From the NCBI GenBank assembly GCA_947502145.1, contig CANMYO010000001.1, positions 1,419,501-1,483,500 on the forward strand: a DNA stretch of 64,000 nucleotides, given 5' to 3'. The position numbers and the translations under genes are program-made. Source of the DNA: an uncultured Paracoccaceae bacterium. Its GTDB lineage: Bacteria > Pseudomonadota > Alphaproteobacteria > Rhodobacterales > Rhodobacteraceae. Below are positions 25,630 through 33,719 of this stretch, one piece after another. The notes beneath the pieces were generated by a model. That model had not been told where the DNA came from and did not search any database. It saw nothing but the letters and a program-made list of their open reading frames with translations. Position 1 is the first letter of the stretch; the number at the start of each line of letters is the position of its first letter.

Positions 25630-26052
25630 ATGAAGCATGATGTCCCTTTCCTGACCTCCGGGTCGCTCGCCCCGTCCGTGGTCACAGTTCTGCCCTGTGA
25701 TGCACCTTTGCGGATTGATCCCACGCCTTTGTCGGAGATTTATGCCGACAAGGGGCCTGATGCGGCCGAAGACACGATTTGTCGTGTGCTTGAGGACATC
25801 GCGCATCGGCTGAACACCCTGCAAAGCTTGCGGCGTGCCTGTGTTTTTGCTGATCTGGTACGTCCCGCGCAGCGCCTGGCCGTTGTCGCCGACCAGATTG
25901 GTCTGACCGAGATCTCGCTGTCGGCCAACCATGTTGCCACGGCCGCAGGGCAGGGTGATGCAGTCGCACTGGAAGCCACGCTCAGCCGGTTGGAACGTGG
26001 GTTTGATTCGGCGATTTCACAGATTTGGGATGTGCAGCACATCTCAAGCTGA
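25630..26052 (+). CDS. Conserved-looking hypothetical protein
   Basis: A 140-residue, mostly helical, acidic cytoplasmic protein without membrane segments. The middle and C-terminal parts form amphipathic helices, including EDTICRVLEDIAHRLNTL and a block around SLSANHVATAAGQGDAVAL whose histidine could suit an HPt-like four-helix bundle, but no established motif is complete. It is divergent from the carbonic anhydrase by 110 bases and 64 bases upstream of the aminopeptidase gene. I assign no function. Confidence 0.6.
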   Translation: MKHDVPFLTSGSLAPSVVTVLPCDAPLRIDPTPLSEIYADKGPDAAEDTICRVLEDIAHRLNTLQSLRRACVFADLVRPAQRLAVVADQIGLTEISLSANHVATAAGQGDAVALEATLSRLERGFDSAISQIWDVQHISS

Positions 26053-26116
26053 CGGGACTTGCCGATCAGGGGCATCGGGTTAGTGTGGGGCAAAATCACT
26101 GCCCGGGACACATGCG

Positions 26117-27484
26117 ATGCCGCCAAAGTTTGCCACTGATTCTGCGGATGCAATCCCGCTTCACATTATTGACGCCGACGATCTGGATGCGATTCCGGAT
26201 GCGGCGCAGGCCTGGGCCAAGGCGCAGGGGTTTCACGCCGGACTGGGAACGGCGCTGACGATTCCGGGGGCCGATGGTGCGATCGCGATGGCCCTTGTGG
26301 GCCATGGCCGTGAAGCGGATCGCAAGCGGCAGCGGTTTGGTGTTGCCGCCGCGGCGCGCAAGTTGCCGCAGGGCACATATTTCATCGCCGGCGGGCTGTC
26401 GGGTGCGGCGCTGGAAGAGGCGGCGCTGGGCTGGTTGCTGGAAAGCTATGATTTTGCCCGCTACCGCAAGCCAAAACGCCCTGCCGCGATGCTGGTCGCG
26501 CCAGATGGCGTTGATGGTGCCCGGATCGCGGCGATTGCAGCGGGCGAGACTCTGACCCGCGATCTGATCAATACTCCGGCCTCTGACATGGGTCCGGCAG
26601 AGTTGGAAGCGGCGGCGCGGGCACTGGCCAAGGAGCACGGGGCCTATATCGCGGTCACCACCGGCGCGGATCTTTTGACTGACAACTTTCCGATGATTCA
26701 CACAGTCGGGCGGGCCTCGACCCGGGCGCCGCGGCTGCTGGACATGCGCTGGGGCAAAGCGGGGCCGCAACTGACCCTTGTCGGCAAGGGGGTCTGTTTT
26801 GACACGGGCGGATTGAATATCAAGCCCGGCGGGTCGATGGGGTTGATGAAAAAGGACATGGGCGGGGCGGCGACAACATTGGGGCTGGCGCATATGATCA
26901 TGGCGCTGGACCTGCCGATCCGGTTGCGCCTGCTGATTCCGGCGGTGGAAAATGCTATAGATGGCAATGCGTTTCGGCCCCAGGATGTGCTGACCAGCCG
27001 CAAGGGGCTGACGGTTGAGATCAATAACACCGACGCGGAGGGGCGTCTGGTTCTGGCCGATGCGCTGGCGCTGGCGGATGAAGAATCGCCCGACCTCGTG
27101 ATTTCGATGGCGACGTTGACCGGCGCGGCGCGGGTGGCGGTGGGCCCGGACCTTGCGCCGTTCTTTACCGATGATGAGGACCATGCCGCGGTGCTTGCGC
27201 AAAGTGCGGCGCGGGTTGCCGACCCGGTCTGGCGGTTGCCGTTTCATGCGCCCTACGAAGCCCGGATCGAGCCGGCGATTGCGGATCTCGACAATGCGCC
27301 CGCGGGGGGCATGGCGGGCTGTATCACCGCGGCGCTTTTCCTGCGCCGGTTTGTTGATGCGCCCTATATGCATTTTGACATCTATGGCTGGTGTCCCAGC
27401 ACCGCCCCCGGCCTGCCCAAGGGGGGTGTTGGCATGGGGCATCGCGCGGTGCTGGACGCTTTGCCCCGGCTGCTGAACCTGTGA
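26117..27484 (+). CDS. Leucyl aminopeptidase family protein (M17)
   Basis: A 455-residue M17 metallo-aminopeptidase removing N-terminal residues from peptides. The signature NTDAEGRLVLADAL carries metal and catalytic residues at about 302-315. The preceding GKGVCFDTGGLNIKPG and MKKDMGGAA supply Lys and Asp ligands, and DLINTPASDMGP is also conserved. It is slightly shorter than E. coli PepA. Its stop overlaps the GTG start of the NlpC/P60 gene (GTGA), so the two peptidases are translationally coupled, which suggests a joint role in peptide or muropeptide turnover. Confidence 0.92.
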   Translation: MPPKFATDSADAIPLHIIDADDLDAIPDAAQAWAKAQGFHAGLGTALTIPGADGAIAMALVGHGREADRKRQRFGVAAAARKLPQGTYFIAGGLSGAALEEAALGWLLESYDFARYRKPKRPAAMLVAPDGVDGARIAAIAAGETLTRDLINTPASDMGPAELEAAARALAKEHGAYIAVTTGADLLTDNFPMIHTVGRASTRAPRLLDMRWGKAGPQLTLVGKGVCFDTGGLNIKPGGSMGLMKKDMGGAATTLGLAHMIMALDLPIRLRLLIPAVENAIDGNAFRPQDVLTSRKGLTVEINNTDAEGRLVLADALALADEESPDLVISMATLTGAARVAVGPDLAPFFTDDEDHAAVLAQSAARVADPVWRLPFHAPYEARIEPAIADLDNAPAGGMAGCITAALFLRRFVDAPYMHFDIYGWCPSTAPGLPKGGVGMGHRAVLDALPRLLNL

Positions 27485-28302
27485 CTGATCGACGCCAACA
27501 TCCCGCAAATGGCCGTGTCGCCGCACTGCACCTGCAGGGGCAGGTCACCGCGGACAGGTTTGTGCAGGGCACAGCCGCGCAGGTGGCAGTGCCGGTCGCC
27601 GACCTGCTGGATGCCCCGGAGGGCGCACGCGAGCGGCAGAAACTGCTGGGGGAAGCCGTCACCGTTTACGAGGATCGCGCAGGCTGGTCATTTGTGCAGG
27701 GCGCGGACGGATATACCGGCTATATCATCAGCACCGCACTGCGCGCGCCGGACCAGCCAACGCATCGCGTGGCCAGCTTTGCCACCCATGCCTATCACGC
27801 GGCGGACCTGAAATCCGGCGACCGGTGCAGCCTGCCATTTGGCGCGCGGGTCCGGGTGACGGACGAGCGCAAGGCCTTTGCCGAGACGCCGCAGGGCTTT
27901 GTGCCCAAGGGCCATCTGCGCCCGTTGGAGCGCCCGTTTGGCGACCCGGTGACACTGGCGCAGTTGCATTTCAACGTGCCCTATTTGTGGGGCGGAAATT
28001 CAACCCGCGGGATTGACTGCTCGGGCCTGGTACAAGCCGCCTTTCTGGCCTGCGATCTGCCATGCCCGGCGGACAGCGACATGCAATGTGACGCGCTGGG
28101 CCAGCCCCTGGCCGAAGATGCGCCACGACAGCGGGGCGATCTGATTTTCTGGGAGGGCCACGTGGGCATCATGGTGGATGCTGACACGCTGATCCATGCA
28201 AATGCGCACCATATGGCGGTGGCATATGAACCGCTTGACCGGGCGATCCGGCGCATAGAAGCGCAGGGCGACGGTGCGGTGATCGCCCGCAAACGCCCCT
28301 AG
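27481..28302 (+). CDS. NlpC/P60 family cysteine peptidase (C40)
   Basis: A 273-residue peptidase with two SH3-like regions (residues about 30-160) and a C-terminal NlpC/P60 domain. The catalytic Cys is in GIDCSGLVQ, the His in FWEGHVGIMVD and a third polar residue in LIHANAHHM. Such enzymes cleave gamma-D-Glu-diaminoacid bonds in peptidoglycan peptides. There is no signal peptide, which favours cytoplasmic recycling of cell-wall peptides and matches its 4-base overlap with an aminopeptidase. It starts with GTG at 27481. It meets the DUF2794 gene tail-to-tail with a 4-base overlap. Confidence 0.9.
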   Translation: MTDRRQHPANGRVAALHLQGQVTADRFVQGTAAQVAVPVADLLDAPEGARERQKLLGEAVTVYEDRAGWSFVQGADGYTGYIISTALRAPDQPTHRVASFATHAYHAADLKSGDRCSLPFGARVRVTDERKAFAETPQGFVPKGHLRPLERPFGDPVTLAQLHFNVPYLWGGNSTRGIDCSGLVQAAFLACDLPCPADSDMQCDALGQPLAEDAPRQRGDLIFWEGHVGIMVDADTLIHANAHHMAVAYEPLDRAIRRIEAQGDGAVIARKRP

Positions 28303-28640
28303 TTCACGCTGCGGATCAGCTTGCGTTCAAGCACGCGCAGGACCTGCGACAGGTCATTGCCGCGTTTGAGGATATGCCCATCCATGCCCACAACCGCATA
28401 TTGCCCCTGGCGGAGGCGCAGTTTCGGCCGCTTTTCAATACGGTAGATCGGATGCTCTGCGGTACGCCGGAACACCGAAAACACGGCCAGATCCCGCAAC
28501 GAGCTGATCCCGTAATCGCGCCATTCCCCCGCCGCAACCATGCGTCCGTACAGGGTCAGGATCGGGGCCAGTTCTGTGCGATGGAATGAGACTTGCCCAT
28601 TTGGCAGCGGTTGGAAATCCAAAGGGGGTTGAATTGTCAT
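28299..28640 (-). CDS. DUF2794 family protein
   Basis: A 113-residue soluble protein of the alphaproteobacterial DUF2794 family. Recognisable are the central WRDYGISSLRDLAVFSVFRR and the following YRIEKRPKLR block with a C-terminal basic helix. Function is unknown. It ends within the last codons of the NlpC/P60 gene on the opposite strand. The 219 bases upstream, to the I78 lipoprotein gene, contain no recognisable gene. Confidence 0.8.
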   Translation of the reverse strand: MTIQPPLDFQPLPNGQVSFHRTELAPILTLYGRMVAAGEWRDYGISSLRDLAVFSVFRRTAEHPIYRIEKRPKLRLRQGQYAVVGMDGHILKRGNDLSQVLRVLERKLIRSVN

Positions 28641-28859
28641 GACCCAGATTTGCGCCTTTGGCCGCGCAAATCAAGCACCCGCAGTCGTTTGCCACAGATT
28701 TGCCTTGAAATCACCGTGCGCTGAACACGGGGTGATCCTGAGACCGCCACATCGCAGGGTCAAAAGGACTTCATAGCAAGATGCTTCCCCGGTGCCGCGC
28801 GTCATTGCCCCCACCCAATGTGCTGCGCCGGGGAGGTCTTGCTCGTTTTCCCCCAAAGC

Positions 28860-29153
28860 CTAGCCGCAGGTAATCCTGGTGATGCGTCCGTCGGTGCCGA
28901 TTTCGAAGTTGATCCGTTCAGGGCGATAGTCCTGCGTGGTCAGGGAACCGGGGCGGATGACACGCACCTGCCCGAGGATCATCACCCGTTCCAGCGCCGT
29001 GCCGGATTGTCCGACAAGCGGTCCGTAGCGTTCACCGTCGCAGGTGTTGTCCAGCCCGGTGGGATAGGATCCGCTGGGTGGTGGGCCACCCGGGGGCGGC
29101 GCGGTGACACCGGCGCAGGCGGCAAGAAATATCAGGGGAATAAATGCTTTCAT
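28860..29153 (-). CDS. Lipoprotein with peptidase inhibitor I78-like domain
   Basis: A 97-residue lipoprotein. A short signal peptide ends in the lipobox LAAC (Cys14), followed by a Pro/Gly-rich linker and an I78-type domain with CDGERYGPLVGQ, a VRVIRPG strand, DYRPERINFE and the closing ITRITCG. Two Cys at the ends of the domain may form a disulfide. I78 proteins are proposed serine-peptidase inhibitors; here it would sit on the periplasmic side of a membrane. The start is taken at the ATG at 29153, directly before the signal peptide. Confidence 0.75.
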   Translation of the reverse strand: MKAFIPLIFLAACAGVTAPPPGGPPPSGSYPTGLDNTCDGERYGPLVGQSGTALERVMILGQVRVIRPGSLTTQDYRPERINFEIGTDGRITRITCG

Positions 29154-29312
29154 GTCCGCCACTTTGCCGTGCGCCCGGTCGCATTGGCAAGACCCGCAGC
29201 GGATTATTCGCGCCCTGATGTGCAACCGCAAATCGGGGGCGGTCGAGGGTGTTCGGATGGGTCGATTGATCGCCCTGCGCGGGGCCCAAAGGCCATGGGT
29301 CAGCCCCGCCTG

Positions 29313-29939
29313 TCAGCTGTCAGGGCGGCCATAACAGGCCATAAAGACCTTTACCGCGCCATCAACAACGCGCGCCTTTTCAGCGTCGGTAAAGTCGATT
29401 TCGCCACGAAAAATCATCCGTGGAAACAGGTCGGCCTTGCACAGTTCGGGGAACTGGTCGGCCGCCAGTTCGATATCGTCGATGACCATCTCTTCACGTT
29501 CGACGGCACATTCCAGAAGTTCGATCATCTTGCTGCGGATCAGCGAGGGGCCGCTGTCATAAAATTCCCGGCCCAGTTCGGGGAAACGGTCCGCTTCGGC
29601 CACGCAAATGCGAAAGATTCGCTGACCAAAATGCGACATGATGAAATTCACCATCTCGCAGCCGACCTTGCGCAACACCTCTGAGATCGGGGCGTCCATG
29701 TCGATGGAGGCCAGCGTGTTTTCGGCCTGCCGGTTACATTCCCGGTTGGCAACTTCCATGAACAACAGACGTTTGTCAGAAAAATAGCTGTACAGGGTCG
29801 CCTTTGAGACCTGCGCCGCACGAGCGATATCGTCAACTGACGCGCCTTCGAAACCGTCCCGCAGGAACACATCGCGTGCGCCTTCGAGGACCTGATCGAA
29901 TTTGCGACCTCGTTTGATACCGCTGTTGCCGTCGGGCAT
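29313..29939 (-). CDS. TetR/AcrR family transcriptional regulator
   Basis: A 208-residue repressor-type regulator. The N-terminal helix-turn-helix domain is clear (FLRDGFEGASVDDIARAAQ, then VSKATLYSYFSDKRLLF). The C-terminal ligand domain contains a conserved-looking FGQRIFRICVAEADRFPELGREFYD block, seen in the TetR C-terminal domain of AcrR-like regulators. I use the ATG at 29939 because GGAGA lies just upstream (29945-29949); an ATG at 29951 lacks one. Two palindromes in the divergent region toward mbfA are candidate operators, so autoregulation is likely. Confidence 0.88.
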   Translation of the reverse strand: MPDGNSGIKRGRKFDQVLEGARDVFLRDGFEGASVDDIARAAQVSKATLYSYFSDKRLLFMEVANRECNRQAENTLASIDMDAPISEVLRKVGCEMVNFIMSHFGQRIFRICVAEADRFPELGREFYDSGPSLIRSKMIELLECAVEREEMVIDDIELAADQFPELCKADLFPRMIFRGEIDFTDAEKARVVDGAVKVFMACYGRPDS

Positions 29940-29953
29940 TGTTGTCTCCATGA

Positions 29954-29968
29954 ATTGAGGGTCTCAAT
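29954..29968. promoter_or_regulatory. Inverted repeat, candidate TetR operator
   Basis: ATTGAG-GGT-CTCAAT at 29954-29968 is a perfect 6-bp inverted repeat located 15 bases upstream of the TetR start codon, where bound repressor would block the gene's own promoter. Confidence 0.45.
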
Positions 29969-29969
29969 A

Positions 29970-29985
29970 TAGACTGATCAGTTTA
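29970..29985. promoter_or_regulatory. Second palindrome in the tetR-mbfA intergenic region
   Basis: TAGACTGATCAGTTTA (29970-29985) is a 16-bp palindrome with one mismatched pair around a perfect ACTGATCAGT core. It is adjacent to the 29954-29968 repeat and may be part of the same operator or the operator proper. Confidence 0.4.
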
Positions 29986-30030
29986 GTTTCGGCAAGTGTC
30001 TGGGGTTGTCTCAGGTCTGAAAATTGCTAA

Positions 30031-30046
30031 TTTAGAACAATTCTAA
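30031..30046 (+). promoter_or_regulatory. ICE/Irr box upstream of mbfA
   Basis: TTTAGAACAATTCTAA at 30031-30046 matches the alphaproteobacterial iron control element, TTTAGAA-N3-TTCTAAA, in all but the last base of the second arm. It ends 15 bases before the mbfA start, next to the Shine-Dalgarno AGGAG (30050-30054). In rhizobia Irr bound here represses mbfA under iron limitation. Confidence 0.75.
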
Positions 30047-30061
30047 CCTAGGAGCTGCAAG

Positions 30062-31039
30062 ATGATGCTCGGATTTGCCCATCGCCGCCGGTTTGACGAT
30101 CTGACGGAACAAGAGGTGCTGGCGCTGGCGATTTCGTCTGAAGAAGATGATGGCCGGATCTATCGCGGATATGCGGCGCATCTGCGGGAAGACTTTCCCG
30201 CGTCAGCCGCGATTTTTGATGGTATGGCCGTGGAAGAGGATGAGCACCGGCGGCGGTTGATTGATCTGCACGCCCGCCGCTTTGGTGATGTGATCCCGCT
30301 GATCCGCCGCGAACATGTGGCAGGGTTCTACGCGCGCCGCCCGACCTGGCTGGTCGAAAACCTTGGGCTGGAGCGGATCCGCGATGAGGCCGCGCAGATG
30401 GAGCGGGATGCAGAGCGGTTTTACACCGCAGCGGCGGCGCGATCTTCTGACCCGGATACGCGCAAGTTGCTGGGCGATCTGGCTGCCGCAGAGGCGGGGC
30501 ATCAGCACAAGGCGGGTGCATTGACCGACGCACATCTGGATGAGGACGCGCGCAGCGATGAGGACAACGCCGCGCACCGTCAGTTTGTGCTGACCTGGGT
30601 GCAGCCGGGGTTGGCGGGGCTGATGGACGGGTCGGTATCCACGCTTGCGCCGATCTTTGCCACCGCCTTTGCGACGCAGGACACCTGGACGACATTCCTT
30701 GTCGGGCTTGCCGCCAGCGTTGGGGCTGGCATTTCGATGGGCTTTACCGAGGCGGCGTCGGATGACGGTCAGATCTCGGGCCGGGGGAGCCCGTGGAAAC
30801 GCGGGTTTGCCTCTGGCATCATGACCACGATCGGCGGGCTGGGTCATGCCCTGCCGTACCTGATTGCCGATTTCTGGACCGCAACTGTTGTGGCGCTTGT
30901 TGTTGTTTTCATTGAGCTTTGGGCGATTGCCTGGATTCAGAACCGCTATATGCAGACGCCATTTGTCAAGGCGGTCTTTCAGGTGGTGGTCGGCGGGGCG
31001 CTGGTATTTGCCGCCGGTGCGCTGATCGGGTCGGGATAG
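30062..31039 (+). CDS. mbfA: Membrane-bound ferritin / iron exporter MbfA
   Basis: A 325-residue fusion of an N-terminal ferritin/rubrerythrin-like di-iron domain (about residues 1-165) and a C-terminal VIT1/CCC1-like membrane domain (about 185-325). Iron ligands are visible in AISSEEDDGRIYRG, AVEEDEHRRR, MERDAERFY and AAEAGHQHK. Agrobacterium and Bradyrhizobium MbfA export iron and protect against iron and peroxide stress, and are repressed by Irr. An ICE box lies directly upstream and AGGAG precedes the ATG. The divergent TetR gene may add a second layer of control. Confidence 0.92.
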   Translation: MMLGFAHRRRFDDLTEQEVLALAISSEEDDGRIYRGYAAHLREDFPASAAIFDGMAVEEDEHRRRLIDLHARRFGDVIPLIRREHVAGFYARRPTWLVENLGLERIRDEAAQMERDAERFYTAAAARSSDPDTRKLLGDLAAAEAGHQHKAGALTDAHLDEDARSDEDNAAHRQFVLTWVQPGLAGLMDGSVSTLAPIFATAFATQDTWTTFLVGLAASVGAGISMGFTEAASDDGQISGRGSPWKRGFASGIMTTIGGLGHALPYLIADFWTATVVALVVVFIELWAIAWIQNRYMQTPFVKAVFQVVVGGALVFAAGALIGSG

Positions 31040-31046
31040 CGCGGCG

Positions 31047-31634
31047 TCAAGCGTCGGTCAGGGGTTTCACCATCGTGGTGCTGGTTGAAAAGCCAAAGAC
31101 ATGGCGCAGCGGGCCGAGGGTATCGGTCTTGATCGCAACAAAGCCGAGCCGTTCATAAAGCGCGCGGGCGCGGGGGTTGGCGTCAATCACATCAAGGCGG
31201 ATTTCGCGGTAACCGCGCGCCTGCCCTTCCGCGAAAAGCGCCTGCATCAGGGCGGTGCCGACCCCCAGCCCGCGGGCCTTGGGGCTGACAAATATCCCGT
31301 CCATCAGGAACCGTTCATTTTCGATGTCCCGTTCCAGCAGGCTTAGCAATGCCGCACGCCAAAGGGCACCAAATGTGCCGAAGATGGCCTTCAGATCGCT
31401 GAAACCGCCGCCGACCAGCGCGCCTTTGCTGGTTTTAAAACCCGCCACCCCCAGCAAGGTGCCATCCGGGGCGTGGGCGCTGATCCCGTGGGTGGGGTCA
31501 AACACGCGTGTTGTAAAGGCAATGCCACGGGACTTTGGGCCCAGTGTTTTACCCAGCTTGGGGCCAAAGGCATCCCAGTAGAGCGCGGCGGCCCTGGCCG
31601 TGCAATCGGTTGGGATCGGGTGGTTGAGGATCAT
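31047..31634 (-). CDS. GNAT family N-acetyltransferase
   Basis: A 195-residue GNAT-fold acyltransferase. The acetyl-CoA-binding motif A is in GIFVSPKARGLGVGTALMQ (about residues 112-130), and the C-terminal NPRARALYERLGFVAIKT is typical. The substrate is unknown. It is the last gene of the molybdenum-cofactor run, its start overlapping the moeA stop by 4 bases. A link to cofactor metabolism is suggested only by position. Confidence 0.85.
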   Translation of the reverse strand: MILNHPIPTDCTARAAALYWDAFGPKLGKTLGPKSRGIAFTTRVFDPTHGISAHAPDGTLLGVAGFKTSKGALVGGGFSDLKAIFGTFGALWRAALLSLLERDIENERFLMDGIFVSPKARGLGVGTALMQALFAEGQARGYREIRLDVIDANPRARALYERLGFVAIKTDTLGPLRHVFGFSTSTTMVKPLTDA

Positions 31635-32890
31635 AGATCGAAACTGCCCCAGGGCATGAATGAAACCGGGTCGCCTTCTTCGATATTTGCAGCCGCATCG
31701 CCGATTTCAACCAGCCCTGTCGCCCAGCTAAGCCCGGATATGCGCCCGGACCCTTCGGAGGCGAAGACCTCGACCCGGCCATCGGTAAGCCGCGCACGCT
31801 GGTATTCACGCCGCCCCGCTCTCTTGGATTTCGCAAAACCCGCAGGCAGGGAGTAGCGGTGCGGCACGGGCCAGTCGCCACCGGCAAGAACCTGCAACGC
31901 AGGATGGCCAAACATGAGCGTGCAGACCTGAGCTGCCACGGGATTGCCGGGAAGGCCGATCACCGGCGTGCCACGCCACAGGCCAAGGGCAAGCGGACGT
32001 CCGGGTTTCATCGCGATGCGCCAAAGCGCAAAACTGCCGGTTCCTTCCAGCAGGGCAGAGACGTGATCTTCGTCCCCCGCCGAGGCCCCGCCAGAGGTGA
32101 GAATGGCATCGGTTTTGTCGCTGGCCGCATCCAGCATCGCGCGCAGCGTCTCGCGATCGTCGGGGGCCTGGCCAAGGTCGATGGCCTTATAGCCCCAGCG
32201 CGCGAGCGTGGCACGCAGCATAGGGCCGTTGGCGTCGTAAATCTGCGCGTTGTCCGCCGCTTGCCCAGGTTTTGCCAGTTCGTCCCCGGTGGACAGCACG
32301 CCCACGCGCAGCGGATTGCGCAGGCTGACGGTGCCAACCCCGGTTGCGGCGATCATGCCCAGATCAGCGGGGGTCAGCCGCCGTCCGGCAGGCAGGATCA
32401 CCGTGCCCGCCGTCATGTCTTCGCCAGCATTGCGGGCATTGGCCCCCTGTTTCAGCGGGCCGTGAAAGGCAATTGCGGATTTGGTGGCGGTGACGTCCTC
32501 TTGCAGAACGATAGTGTCAGCGCCATCCGGCACCGGCGCACCGGTCAGGATGCGGATGGCGTAGCCCGGCGGCACGGGTGCGGCGTAGGGTTGGCCTGCT
32601 GCCGCGCGTCCGTCAACCAGTGGCAATTCATGGGGCCCCTCTGGCGCAGGTCCGGCAAAGGCATAGCCGTCAACGGCGCTGTTACGATGCGGCGGGTGGC
32701 TGCGCGCGGCAATCACGTCCGCAGCCAGAAACCGCCCGGCGGCCTGCGCAATTGGCAGGGTCTGGGTGCCGGTTACGGCGCTCAAATGGGCTTTGAGATG
32801 CGCAAGCGCGGTGTCCACGGGCGTCCAATGGGCTCCCTGCGGCATTGCAAAACAATCGTTGCGAAGGGGCGGTGGAGTCAGTTTAGCCAT
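31631..32890 (-). CDS. moeA: Molybdopterin molybdenumtransferase MoeA
   Basis: A 419-residue enzyme that inserts molybdate into adenylated molybdopterin. The N-terminal RNSAVDGYAF motif, the GDELAKPGQ motif and the TSGGASAGDEDHV block of the molybdopterin-binding domain are all present, followed by KPGRPLALG and GLPGNPVAAQV. The reading frame stays open another 180 codons upstream, but the ATG at 32890 gives the normal MoeA length and N-terminus. It overlaps the upstream unknown gene by 8 bases and the downstream GNAT gene by 4. Confidence 0.95.
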   Translation of the reverse strand: MAKLTPPPLRNDCFAMPQGAHWTPVDTALAHLKAHLSAVTGTQTLPIAQAAGRFLAADVIAARSHPPHRNSAVDGYAFAGPAPEGPHELPLVDGRAAAGQPYAAPVPPGYAIRILTGAPVPDGADTIVLQEDVTATKSAIAFHGPLKQGANARNAGEDMTAGTVILPAGRRLTPADLGMIAATGVGTVSLRNPLRVGVLSTGDELAKPGQAADNAQIYDANGPMLRATLARWGYKAIDLGQAPDDRETLRAMLDAASDKTDAILTSGGASAGDEDHVSALLEGTGSFALWRIAMKPGRPLALGLWRGTPVIGLPGNPVAAQVCTLMFGHPALQVLAGGDWPVPHRYSLPAGFAKSKRAGRREYQRARLTDGRVEVFASEGSGRISGLSWATGLVEIGDAAANIEEGDPVSFMPWGSFDL

Positions 32891-33719
32891 GGACGTCTCG
32901 TAACATTGACGCGTGGCCAAGGCCAAGCACCCAACCTTCGGGGGTGGCCTTGTGATCAAGCAAATTGTCCATCGCCGCAGGGGGCAGTCGCGCAAACAGC
33001 GATGCGTATTGGCTGACCTGTGCGGCATCCTTGATGGTGTCGGGTGCGGGCCGCAGTGGCAGCAGGGAAAAGTAGGTTTCCGCAAGCACGATGGGCGTGT
33101 CGGGTGTTTGGAACGGCCAGACCGAGAGCGCCGCGCCGAAGTGTTGCCGCAGGCGCGCAAGGGTCGGGAACCCCATGATGGCCTGCCCACCCACGGCCCC
33201 CGCACCGGCAAGTTGCCAGGGCGAAAACGCGCCCTTGGCGGCGGCGTCAGCGGCGCGCTTTTCGGGCAGCCCGTGACCGTGGCGGGCGGAGCCCTTGCGC
33301 GGCAGGTGGTCGATATCGCGGCGCAATCCGTTGAACCAGAACGGTCCGATCCCGGGGAACCGCCCGTTGATTTGCCCGGCCAGATCAAAGCGATTGTTTG
33401 CCGCGGGGCTGTCGATGACCCGTGCGGCAAACCAGTCCCACAGCTGCAACGGGTCGTCCGACCCGGTCAGGTGGCGGGCAAACCCAAGCGGGTAGGCGAA
33501 ACAGAGGTCAAAGCCAACAAGCGTGCGGTTGCCGGCGGCGTGTTCGCGCGCCAGTGTTTCGGTGATCCAATCCGCAGCGATCTGGCGGTTGCGCAGGTAG
33601 ATCGGTGGCTGCTGGTCCGTTGCGGTGGCGTGGCAGGCCCAGATTGCGTCCTTTTTGGGGGTCGGCCCGCGGTCGTTGCCGCCGGACCAATCCACCATCA
33701 GGACGCCGTCAAATGTCAC
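32883..33719 (-). CDS. Moco-operon protein of unknown function (DUF429/RNase-H-like fold?)
   Basis: A 278-residue cytoplasmic protein embedded in the Moco operon. Orthologues in Rhodobacteraceae are often labelled as involved in molybdopterin guanine dinucleotide synthesis, which I take to be a context label. The sequence opens with VLMVDWSGG, and a later strand LVGFDLCFAYP carries a second acidic residue. This pattern recalls RNase-H-like (DUF429) proteins, where such Asp residues bind metal. It starts with GTG at 33719, overlapping the mobB stop (GTGA), and ends 8 bases into moeA. Function is unproven. Confidence 0.7.
   Translation of the reverse strand: MTFDGVLMVDWSGGNDRGPTPKKDAIWACHATATDQQPPIYLRNRQIAADWITETLAREHAAGNRTLVGFDLCFAYPLGFARHLTGSDDPLQLWDWFAARVIDSPAANNRFDLAGQINGRFPGIGPFWFNGLRRDIDHLPRKGSARHGHGLPEKRAADAAAKGAFSPWQLAGAGAVGGQAIMGFPTLARLRQHFGAALSVWPFQTPDTPIVLAETYFSLLPLRPAPDTIKDAAQVSQYASLFARLPPAAMDNLLDHKATPEGWVLGLGHASMLRDVHG

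Noticed and set aside
26096-27526. Long antisense open frame (476 codons) opposite the M17 aminopeptidase
   Set aside because: It is basic, has no domain and lies entirely opposite a clear metallopeptidase; long antisense frames are expected in this G+C-rich DNA.
28671-28856. Open frame of 61 codons between the DUF2794 and I78 genes
   Set aside because: No ribosome-binding site, no family and an unusual composition.
31859-33016. Open frame (385 codons) on the plus strand over moeA
   Set aside because: The minus strand has intact MoeA motifs and operon overlaps on both sides.
32891-33430. 180-codon upstream extension of moeA
   Set aside because: The ATG at 32890 already gives the normal MoeA N-terminus; the extension overlaps the unknown Moco-operon gene in another frame.
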